Assembly: GCF_041146795.1 (NCBI RefSeq)
Contig: NC_135172.1
Span: 15,665,123 to 15,729,122 of the forward strand
Origin: Maylandia zebra
Lineage: Eukaryota > Chordata > Actinopteri > Cichliformes > Cichlidae
Direction of reading: 5' to 3'
DNA length: 64,000 bases
The position numbers were made by a program, and so were the translations under genes. The notes under the pieces were generated by a model. The model made no database searches, was not told the DNA's origin, and worked only from the letters and a program-made list of their open reading frames with translations. Below are positions 54,662 to 64,000 of the stretch, one piece after another; within the stretch, counting starts at the first letter, position 1, and every line of letters starts with the position of its first letter.

Positions 54662-57600
54662 ATGTTCTACGGTTCTTCTTCTGGGGCGAGTATGTCCCTG
54701 CCGTCCAAGAGCCGCTTGAAACGTCAGAGCAGGACCTTCACACAGGTACTCACACACAAACACTCGGCATTTACAAACATACTCACAGAAGAAAGCTTCA
54801 AAACGGAGGTCAAAATAACTGATTAAAACAAATAAAGTGAAATAATAGTGGTTGCTTATTTGATGTATCGTGAACACTTAGTGTCAGTTTAGCTTATATC
54901 CCAGCTGCATTCTCCTCCGATGTGTGAAAACTCTTCATCGTGAATTTCACTTTGCTTAGAGGTCTAAAAAAATACATGCATCAAATATGATTCAGTTGGC
55001 TTTAAAAGGTTAAAAAAGAAGGCGGCTGGCCTTCTGTTTATCATGTACACCATCATATCGGGTGAGGTGCTAAAAAAGGCCTGGTTCATTACCATCACTG
55101 GAGGTTAAGGCTAAAACCATTGTGAGACCTTGTCGCCAACCCATCATGTGACCTATTGAGGTCACCTGGGATGGTATTTCAAGACTACATCGCAGGGGGC
55201 TGATAGCTGGCGTTTTGGGCCACCACCTCTGCTCAGTGATGGTCGTTCACAGTGGACATAGCTGGACTCCTTTACTCCTCTTTCAAAACCATCTGTCTTT
55301 TCGGTCCAAAAGGTGAACAGTGGCATTCTCGAAGAAGGGTCCTCTGTTCTTTAGGTGCTGGTGTACAGCTGCACTTTAAGGACAAGTGCAAAGTTTAAGG
55401 TTTAAAGGATCTCGGTGGTGAAGTCGCAAACGTGCAAGGGATAAAAATGAAGCTTTGAATGGAGAGCAAAATCTAAGAGCACCATAAATGTTAATGAGAG
55501 GACGACCTTGTAGAGGGCAACCCCCAAATCTGTAAATACAGCCTGGTTTTCTCTGCTTCATCAGTCTCTGCTTTGTACTATATAACCGAGAAATGTCTAG
55601 AAATTCTCACCAACATGGAAGAAATACACTGCATAAACTTTTAGCACATGTAAAATAAACAACTACAGAGACTTTATGCAGCACAGTTGACTACTTAAAT
55701 ATCTTTATTATTTTGTATTAGGAGATATTTCAGCTCTCCATTAAAAATGGGTGTGCTTTATTTTGTGACTGTGCATGCTGGCTCACTGTCGTGACTTGGC
55801 GGGGCGCTTGATGGACCTGAGCCAAAGTCACTGTGTCACCTGTGCTTCTCTTGCTATGACAAGTCACACTGCCTGCCTTAAAAACGTGTGGTGAGCACAT
55901 CTTCATCCAGTGTGCTGATGAGGATGTTTATTCCTGAGATAACATAAAGCCAAAGTCATACACGTGTGTTTTTTAATAGCTTGGATAAACATGCAGATCC
56001 TTTTAAGAAGAAACTGTACATAATGCCTGTCACTGGGTGGCCCTGCAGTACATTCACTGGTTTTGTGTGTTTGCCAGGTCCTGTACCGTACGTTAAGCTA
56101 CAGAGACCGTGTTCCTACAGACACTGGAACAAACACCCGAGGGGACCGGCGCTCGACCACTGAGCCTCCGGAGCGGCCGGCTGACGACCCGGCTGAACTC
56201 TCCACTCAGAGCTCGGCCCCCGGCGTGTTGAAGATTTTCGGAGACGAAATCTGCGCCGGTGCCAACTACAAGAGCGTCCTGGCCACGCCACGCTCCAGCG
56301 CGCAGGAACTTGTGAAAGAGGCACTCGAGCGCTACTCGCTCAACAAGGATGCTGCCCACTCTTATGTCCTGTGTGATGTGATCGGACGTTTCGAGGGAGG
56401 GGGCGTGATCGGTGGGGGAGAAGGAGGAGGGTGGCGGACTGAATGCTTGCGAGCGCTGGGGGACAATGAAAAGCCGCTGTTGCTCCAAGAGCTGTGGAAA
56501 CCCCGAGAAGGACACGCACGTAGGTTTGAGCTGCGCAGGAGAGCAGAGGTGGAGGAACTAAACGCTAAGGAGAAGGATACGATCACGGCTGGTGAGGAAA
56601 CACACAAAGATGCACAGACACACACACCCACACAAGTAGTCAAGTACACACTCAGCAGCTGGTCTAATTCCCTTCCTTTCTTAACGTGTCAAACTCAGCA
56701 GAAAAGCACAGCTCGTTAGCTCCTCTGCAGTGTGTGTGTGTGTGTGTGCGCGTTCACGAGTGCAAGCGAGGGAAGATGCAGAATAAAACCTTTTGTCATA
56801 GTTATTATCCTGATGAAGATATTGTGCCTGCATATGTTTATACGGAGGTGCTGCGAGGAGGAGGTATGTAATTTAGGTTTCTATCAGAGGCACAAACTCC
56901 TGTGCTTTTTACACAAACACACACACACAGCGCAGTGTGCAGGTGAGATGCTGGACAGCTGGTCGATTGATTGAGTGAAAGCTGAAGCCTTCAAAACCGG
57001 AGGTGTGGATGGGTGTAGGCACTCTGGTGTTTTGTAATGATGACACATTTGTACTACAGTGAAACGGTATCACTTCCTATTAAAGTACCTGCACGATGCT
57101 GTGCACACCTGGGCGAGATTCTCTCTGTTCAGTAGATTCAGGAAGCTCAGGTAAACAGCAGTTATGACTTTATATCTGCAATGCAGCACTATGAACGCTG
57201 ATCCACACTGAGCTGTGTACCGTTGTTGAAACCATGATGTGACCTTTTATGCGTAATTGGTTTACTGATTGATGAAAAGTTTGCCATTTACACACTCACA
57301 CGCAGCAACTGTGGGTTTTTTTGGTAGAGATGGAGCGAGTATTTTCAGCCTCACTGTCACACATAGCTGCAACACATTTCTCATGAAGCATGCCAGGGTT
57401 TACTGGTTGCTATGTCAACTTACGTGCTGGCCAGAGAGTCGCTTAGTAATCTGCATGAGGCTTGTTTATGGAGGGATGTATTACCAAAGATTAAATAGCC
57501 CATAACATTTTCTAAATGTAGGCTCTCGTGAGGAAAAAAATGGATAGTGGCAAACTATCCAACTCAGAACAACAGTCACCTCGAGGCACTTTATATTGTA

Positions 57601-60600
57601 AGGTAAAGACCCAGCATTATTAGAAAAGAATATCCCAACAATCACTGTGGGGAAGCACTAGGTGACAGTGGGAAGGAAGAACCCCTTTTAACAGGAAGAT
57701 ATCTGGAGCAGAACCAGGGAGGGACAATCTGCTGTTTCTGGTTGAAGGTGAAGGAAACGAGGAGTGTTTTAGGGTGTTTTCACACCTATAGCTCATTTAC
57801 TCTGGTCCAAATCAGTTGATGGGTTTGTAAGCTTGTAGCTTGTAGTTTGTTTTCACACACAAAAAAATCCAAGTCAACTCCAAGCAAACCATGTGAAAGT
57901 ATTCAATCTGCTTATTGGTCACATGGGTCTGGGGTGGAGCAACAAAAGTATATACAAGAAGAATGTCCTATGTTCATTTAGCTACTAATTGTTAGCCGTA
58001 CAGCCCCTTACACATCTGCAGTACCTTGACATATCCCTACGTACTCCTGGTACTTGGGTTGGGTGGAGGTCTGATCACGTTCACACCATAAACGAACCGT
58101 TCTGGAGTTTGTTTAGAACCACACCAAGACCGCCTTCTCCAAAGGGTCTCATGTGGTTGTTTTGATCTGCACCCGAGTGTGATCGCACCAAGAGGGAACA
58201 TGAAACAGAGTGTTCAGTCTGTCTAATTTAAATTAACTAAACCCTGAAGATGTGAAAACACGCTTAAATTCAGTTCAGGGATCCTAACATTTGCTGTTCC
58301 GTCCTGTTCAGGAACTATTTTTGTCATTAATAATTTAAATGTCCAATGTTGGGCATATTTCAGAGCATTTTGGTAGTGCTGGCATCTTTGGTAGTTTAAA
58401 AAAACAGATGCGACAAGTATTATGAACAAGATTTACAAAGTAGACTTAATTTTTATTCAGTAAGACTAAAAATGAGTCACTTAGCTCATAAACTCATAAA
58501 CAGGAAAGTGTTTAGAGAAGTTAAGACAGAACAGTTTTCCCACTGATATTATAGTCCTATGTCCATGTTTCATTGTGTCTGTGAGCCAGGCACATTATAA
58601 AAGGCTGACTGTCTGTATGTTAGCCCTGCGACAGATTGGCACACTATGATAGGATAGGCTCCAGCCCCTACAACCCTAAACTGAATAAGTGGAAGAGAAT
58701 GGATGGATGCATGTTTTGAACCTGGACATTAAGAGCAAGCAGAGAAACTAACTAGCTTTCTAAAAAACCTATTTGGACACAAAGTTAGCAAACTCATCCT
58801 ATAATCCAATTTGTCTGGTTAATCTATACAGTAGATAATTTTATGCCCTGGTGACCATTGTTTTATTTAGATAACGATTTAAAATGACTCCCCAAATATG
58901 TGCCTAGAGGGAAGACGGCTGCCTAGTGTTGAGACTTACTTCTAGAAAAGGCTTTAAAGGGATTTCAGAATGGCATGTTGTGCCTGTCTCTGGTACTGTT
59001 GGATAATTGTTTTGGTTAGTAGAGGGACGGTATTTGTGCAGACAGCAGCATAAGATCTTTAAAGCATAAGGTTGGTGGGAATTTTTTTATTTTAATTCTA
59101 AGAATTTTAATTTTAATTAAAAACCTGAGCAAACTTTTCTGAAAGGTTAGTTTATGTGGTTGATGAGAAAAATTATTGTGCTAATAGAAGTAAACTGCAA
59201 TAGTCACAGACGTATCACGGTGTACGTGGAAGTTAAAGGGCGTGATTACATCTGTGTACTGGGATAAGGGGACTATAGTCTGTCCCTCACTATATAATTT
59301 CTCCATTGTCATAATGTTTTCCACTTTGTTTTGTAGGATTTTAACCAGTGAAAACTCTTTATCCCATCAAATGAAAAGCATTATATGTTCTTAGCCTTAA
59401 ATGTTCTACCTGCCACGCCACTGAGGTAATCTGCAGACATGACATTTCTCTTCTGCAGCATCATCCACATGAATGGGTTTAAAGCAATGATGGCACTGGT
59501 TTAAAGGGGGATTCTTACTGTCAATGTGTTCATATAACCAACAGTGAGGTTGTGGTTGGTGACTGTACTGGCCTCAGTTCATTATATAAAAACAGTAACA
59601 GCTGAATGATAATTTTGTAAACAGTTATTTTTCACATCTTTCTTTTCATTGGCTAGTCACAGACATGACTTCTTCTTTGTAACTGTGCTTTTGACATTGA
59701 AGCTAATACTTTGAGTATATCGTTTAATAATCTGCCAGTTGAGGACCTGAGGCATTTGTTTCTCAAATTAGACTCTCTCATCTACTTGTCCTTTTGCTCA
59801 GTTGTTAACAGGGACCTCCCGGTTCGCTGTCTGTTCCGCTTAGAGCTAATTTGAGCTGTGCTGTCAAATGAGTGTTACAGTTTTTGTAAAAGCAAAACCA
59901 AATAACTTTTTGCTGATGCATCAAACACTGAACTAACCACATTTATCGCTCTTTTAATCAGCATGGTTAACATGATCTGTGAGCATTTTAAACTTAAATC
60001 TGGTAACACAGTGTGGGGCTGGAAATATAGACTGTACATAGGCTTGGGAAGCCCTATTTTGAATCCTCAGAGTTAGCACGTCATGTTGTTTTGGAGATAC
60101 AGATACAGATATCAGCAAATATCAGCAAATTAGTGTTAAGCAGCATGATAATAGCATACTAGAAATTAACTCACCAACAGTGGAGCAGAGACTTGATGAG
60201 CACTGGCTCTCATGATGCAGTTGTTGTTTTTTTTGTCTTTCCCATAAAGTTTGAAAAGACAAACACAGCGGAGAGGTCTGATTGGGTCACTGGAATTGGC
60301 AGAGGTGATGCTCAGCACACGTAGTTCGGCTACACCTCCTTTTGTTGGCCAATCAAAAATCTGATTAAAAAAAATAAAAAGTTTAATCTCATTAAAGGCA
60401 TTTCTGATCATTTAACGTTAAAGGTTAAATAAGAACAGCACTATTAGCTTTAAAAATGTTTAGTTAAAAACTCACAGAGCATTTGTAGTTGACCTAAAAC
60501 ATTTCAGCTGTAGTGTTTCCACTATACTGAGTTTTGGGAGGAGCAAATAGTCCACCGCACCTCCCACACCACCACCACTGCCGGACACCACCTTGTCTTT

Positions 60601-63600
60601 CTGTTTTCCCTGTTTACTCTGTTTTCTCTGGGCAGCAGTCGTGGAAACAGTAGCGTAGAGACTGACGCAAATAAAATTCACTACAGTGTTTGCTGTAAAG
60701 GAAGGTTAGATCAGCCAGTGCCACAGTGAGGCGCAGGGATTTTTATTTTGTTTCGGGATAAAGTGAACGCTCTGTGGCAAACACACACATTAGACTTTGT
60801 CTTTGGTTAAAATGAACAATTTATTGTTGGATTTGGCATTTTACAGGAGTTGTAAACAAATGAAGTACAAATTATCACCAGTGTTATTCTTTAATTAATT
60901 CTTCAGTGTTTTTGAGACATTTTTAGCTCTATATGGAAAAACGCAGCTTAATTCCCCTTTATATAGTGTCTGAGAGCAGCTTTATCAACTAACATATTAA
61001 TGCACATGTTCATTTTCACACTAACCTTTTCTCAGTGGTGCTATAATGCTAACAGAATTCACAGCCCGAAGTCTTTTTTGTCTCTGTCTTTCACTCGTCT
61101 CTCTGTGTGTGAGGTGCATGCCCATGTGTGAAACTTCTCACACACACTTTTTGAAAACGAGATTGCACTTTAAAGGTACTCCAGGATTTTCAACGTGTAC
61201 TTAGCACATCACGGCCAAATTATTTCACTTATCATTAGATGCGTAATAGCTGTAAAACCAGCTATAAATGTGTTACAAAGGTCTCGTGGCCTGGTTCAAC
61301 TTCCCATGATACGCTACCACACCGTCCGCTTCATCCACTGCCTCCACCTATCATTATCTTTCTGATAGATTTTAAGTTTCCAGCAACTCAGTGCATGAGC
61401 TTCAGAAACAGTGCTGGTGAATTAGCCGAGCTTTGTGATGAAATATGGTTTACTGAGCTTCTCTTTAACACAGGCTTTGTGTTGGTGTAAGCCACATATG
61501 TATAAATAAATGATAAATGAAGATATTTGATCGGGCTGCACAGTTATGAACAAAATGACTGTCACGATTATTTCGATCATTATTGAGATCGTGATTATTT
61601 TCCAAGCTTATTTAACATTTCTCCTTTTTATTCAAATAAATTCAGTTTATCTCTTTACACTAAAACCTTAACACTAAATAAAGTCAGCAGGAGCGCTGCT
61701 TTCACTTTTACATTGTGCTTCATTCCTATTAATTAAAATAAGGTGTTTATTTACCTGACCTAAGTGCATCTCTGTGAAGCAAAATATAGTTCTTCACTCA
61801 GTTCAGGTTACCTGCATGATGGACGTGAATAAAACTTGTAGCAAAGTACTCGACAGGGGTGAAAGCCGTCTGTATTTCACCTGTGATGTTTTGCCACGGT
61901 ATCTTGTATCTTTTGCGTTCACTACTCTTTGCATATAATTTATTTTCAGTTGCCATCACTGAATAAAATAGAATAGAATTCAACTTTATTGTCATTGCAC
62001 ATGTCACAAGTGCAAGGCAACGAAATGCGGTTTGGATCCATCCAGAAAGTGCTTTAGACATAATATAGATATATTACAAAATACATATTAGCAAGAATAT
62101 AGATATATTACAGAATGGGTCTATTATATGTATGAGGGTACAAAAATATGGGTCTATTATGGGTATGTTACAATGTACGCGATATGAAAGTATGTTATGA
62201 ATATGCTATAACTATATGTACAGGCTATGAACAGGATATAAATATGAACATTATACAGAAATGTGAACTATAAAAACTATGCAGAAATATGAAATATGAA
62301 CTATGCAAGTTATAAACAGTTGTAGAATTATAATTACTGTATTGTACAGAATGACTGACTCCCCCTAATTTCTAAGTATTTCCAAACGAGGTGTCTATTT
62401 TTTAGGGAGTGCTTGATTTTCTTTTACTTAGCATTTTAATAGGCGGCACATTTTCAGTATCATTCAGTCATGTTCATTTAACTGTGGGAAGTGATCAAGA
62501 TTAAGATGAGTAATAATATTTCCTGATAATTAGTAATGCACTCATGATGCCTATGCTAGCTAGCCGCTTCGCTCTGTGTGCTTTTTTAAAAAAATTTCAA
62601 TCCACTCATGATGTAAGTAATCATGTCTTGGCTAGAGTTTGTTTCTACCAATGAACAGTTAACAGCAGTTGTTTGCAGGCTGTGAAAACAGGGATGATTA
62701 TGTTCATGCAGTGAGCAACAAGTTTTCTCTTTATTCCCCACTAAAAATTAAAAGTACCGTATCCAGGGTGCACCTTGCATCTTGTGCTCTCTAACTGGGA
62801 TATCCTCCAGCATCTAGTGACCCTGAATTGGCTCATAAGGAAAATGGATGGTTAAAGAATATGCTAAAAACTCAAGTGTAACCCTGATGGTGGATGTGGA
62901 GGAATTGTTAAACCCCAATTATCATCCATCAGTGGTATACTTGATGCCATTTTTACTGGTTTTCCTCCCCTTCAGAGCCAGCAGCAGGCATCCAATTTGA
63001 TATCACTGCACAGCATCTAAACAGATCAAATTTAAAGATTGAAACACGCTAAGTTTCTAATGGAAAGTGCAGCTAATTTGTCAGTGATGTGTTAGAGTAA
63101 AAAAAATCCTGTGCCTCACACCTTTAACTGTGTATCTCTCTCTCTACTAACGGCTGATGTTTCTCACTTAAAGCACAACAGACTCACTTTGCTCCACAGT
63201 GCATGTATTGTGTCTTGTGTTGTGCGGATGGCGTGTGTGTTTGGGGGTTGTTTTTTGTCCTTGGTGTGGGGGTGTTTTCTCACCTTACCCCCCTTCCTAA
63301 CCCCTCCCACCCTGCTGTAGGGCCCAAAACCCCACAATTCCTGGTGGCTCTAATGGGTCGGTCTGGGCTGGGCAAACACAGGAGCTCCCCCCTGCGGTGT
63401 GGTCGAGTGGTACAGTCCAGCTCTAAAGGTGGGGACTGGCCTCAGGTAGGGTGGCTGTCAGTCATTGCCATGAAGACCACCTCTACCTGCGTTGTCACCA
63501 GTGCCACCCCCATTGCCAGTGATTTTCTCGTGTGTGGGTAAATCTGTGTGAGCCATTGCATGGCCTCAAACGTCCTCAAACTCGAGCCACGACGAGCTCA

Positions 63601-64000
63601 GTTCACCTTTCATCTGGTTCACTGTTGTCAGCTACATGTGCTGCTCCATCCAGCACCATTAACTTCATCTGACTTTGACTGTCTCACTCCTGCCTGGATT
63701 TGTTTTGTTGGTTTTCACTCAGCTCACACATGACGTATGCATTTGTGTTACTGAAGTCTGAGAAAATGCTTCAACCAGACCTACTCAGTTTCCCCATCTG
63801 TCAAACATACATGTTAAGAAAGTAGATACCAGGTTTAAGCACACTTTCTCCCTTTTCTCTTCCATTCTTTGCCTCTCCTTGCTCCTCTTTATTATTCTCC
63901 ACCTGTTCTCCCTCTTGTCCTTCTCTCTCCCTACGTGTTCTCTGGCTTGCTGTTCATCGTAGATATTAATGCCCAGGCTCGTAAGCTCCAGAGGAACAGG
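54662..64000 (+). CDS. radil: RADIL (Rap effector with RA and DIL domains), 5' part
   Basis: Coding exons in the window: 54662-54745 (exon starts 54631), 56078-56591, 63963 onward to the right edge. The start MFYGSSSGASMSLPSKSRLK matches the MFYG start of human RADIL, and the KRQSR segment is conserved. The second exon encodes the Ras-association domain: GVLKIFGDEICAGANYKSVL, SSAQELVKEALERYSLN and PLLLQELWKPREGHARRFEL. The third begins INAQARKLQRNR, as in human. RADIL binds Rap GTPase and controls cell adhesion; in zebrafish it is needed for neural-crest migration (family knowledge). A Gly-rich insertion (GGGVIGGGEGGG) splits the RA domain between its core and the WRTECLRALGDNEKP segment; human RADIL has a shorter sequence there. 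The FHA, DIL and PDZ parts lie beyond the window. Intron 3 is 7.4 kb. Gene order mmd2-radil is as in human. Confidence 0.93.
54746..56077 (+). other. radil intron 2
   Basis: No recognised gene. A stretch at 55020-55560 has the more even base composition of a former transposon, but no family could be named. Confidence 0.45.
57565..57765. repeat. Common percomorph dispersed repeat
   Basis: CTCGAGGCACTTTATATTGT, GGTAAAGACCCAGCATTATT, GACAGTGGGAAGGAAGAACC and CCTTTTAACAGGAAGATATC occur in the order known from a very common fish repeat (typically GACAGTGGGAAGGAAAAACTC, CTTTTAACAGGAAGAAACCT). Old copy; family name not recalled. Confidence 0.65.
57775..58210. repeat. Possible MITE
   Basis: Starts GGGTGTTTTCACACCTATAG and carries GTTTTCACAC and GTTCACACCATAAACGAACC inside, the kind of CACACC-rich wording found at fish MITE edges. 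Terminal repeats were not resolved. Low confidence. Confidence 0.35.
58585..58712 (+). repeat. LINE/SINE 3' tail remnant
   Basis: CCCTGCGACAGATTGGCACA, ATAGGATAGGCTCCAGCCCC, then AATAAGTGGAAGAGAATGGA and GATG units. This is the 3' end of a common fish retroposon (consensus wording GATAGGCTCCAGCCCCC...GGATAAGCGG...ATGGATGG). A second eroded copy is at 62757-62857. Confidence 0.7.
61535..61640. repeat. Eroded transposon edge
   Basis: CGGGCTGCACAGTTATGAAC followed by ACGATTATTTCGATCATTAT is how a widespread fish MITE end (GGGCTGCACRATTAATCG-type) looks after erosion. The other end is not visible. Confidence 0.4.
61974..62330. repeat. Dispersed repeat with degenerate tandem tail
   Basis: Opens AATTCAACTTTATTGTCATT, continues with CACAAGTGCAAGGCAACGAA and ATCCATCCAGAAAGTGCTTT and passes into degenerate tandem units of about 10-20 bp built on TATGAACA / ATAGATATATTACA / GGGTCTATTATG. 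This is a common cichlid/percomorph repeat; family not recalled. Confidence 0.6.
62757..62857 (+). repeat. LINE/SINE 3' tail remnant
   Basis: ATCCAGGGTGCACCTTGCAT, TAACTGGGATATCCTCCAGC and GACCCTGAATTGGCTCATAA, then GGAAAATGGATGG. Eroded copy of the same retroposon tail as at 58585-58712. Confidence 0.6.

Larger units (their letters stand above)
56592..63962 (+). other. radil intron 3
   Basis: A long intron with several dispersed repeats listed separately. A GC-richer open block at 63318-63541 follows a strong acceptor-like pyrimidine tract but has no family match and a wrong exit phase (see findings). No other gene is recognised. Confidence 0.5.

Noticed and set aside
56093-56515. 140-codon minus-strand frame
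   Set aside because: Antisense shadow of the radil RA-domain exon.

Overview
The window is vertebrate nuclear DNA, most likely from a percomorph teleost and possibly a cichlid. Genes have many short exons with GT-AG introns, coding sequence fills only a small part of the window, and the gaps hold Tc1/mariner copies, hAT-type MITEs, fish LINE tails, a tRNA-derived SINE and CA/TA microsatellites. Nothing bacterial or viral was recognised. Identities come from reading translated exons against remembered protein families; no database search was possible.

Layout, left to right: first coding exon of hapstr1 (C16orf72) on the minus strand (1286-1481), rest of the gene beyond the left edge; a complete 15-coding-exon ABCG2-type half transporter on plus (2969-11946), with a decayed Tc1 element in intron 10 that is itself split by a LINE tail; a MITE-rich gap; prr18 on minus (14570-15382, one coding exon); a four-exon LITAF-domain gene on minus (16035-16926) that no single long ORF reveals; then the tandem Arp2/3 subunit paralogues arpc1a (19149-25769) and arpc1b (31413-35429), both plus; mmd2/PAQR10 on plus (37554?-45970); and the 5' part of radil on plus (leader exon near 51.2 kb, coding from 54662), running off the right edge.

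The splice phases of abcg2, arpc1a, arpc1b, mmd2 and the LITAF-like gene all close without a frame break (618, 370, 380, about 250 and 166 residues), which is strong internal support for the models. arpc1a and arpc1b encode alternative copies of the same WD40 subunit of the Arp2/3 actin nucleator. Apart from that pair the neighbours have unrelated jobs: drug/urate-type export, endosomal membrane protein, Golgi PAQR receptor, Rap effector.

Points worth a second look: a 27-nt block shared by the two arpc1 leader regions; a young Tc1 copy in arpc1a intron 9 whose transposase frame is open but whose catalytic D-to-E spacing is 32 instead of 34; an ABCG2 lacking all three cysteines of the third extracellular loop; nested transposons with clear target-site duplications; and a long CA tract right beside an mmd2 5' splice site. 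I did not find a clearly undescribed biological system.
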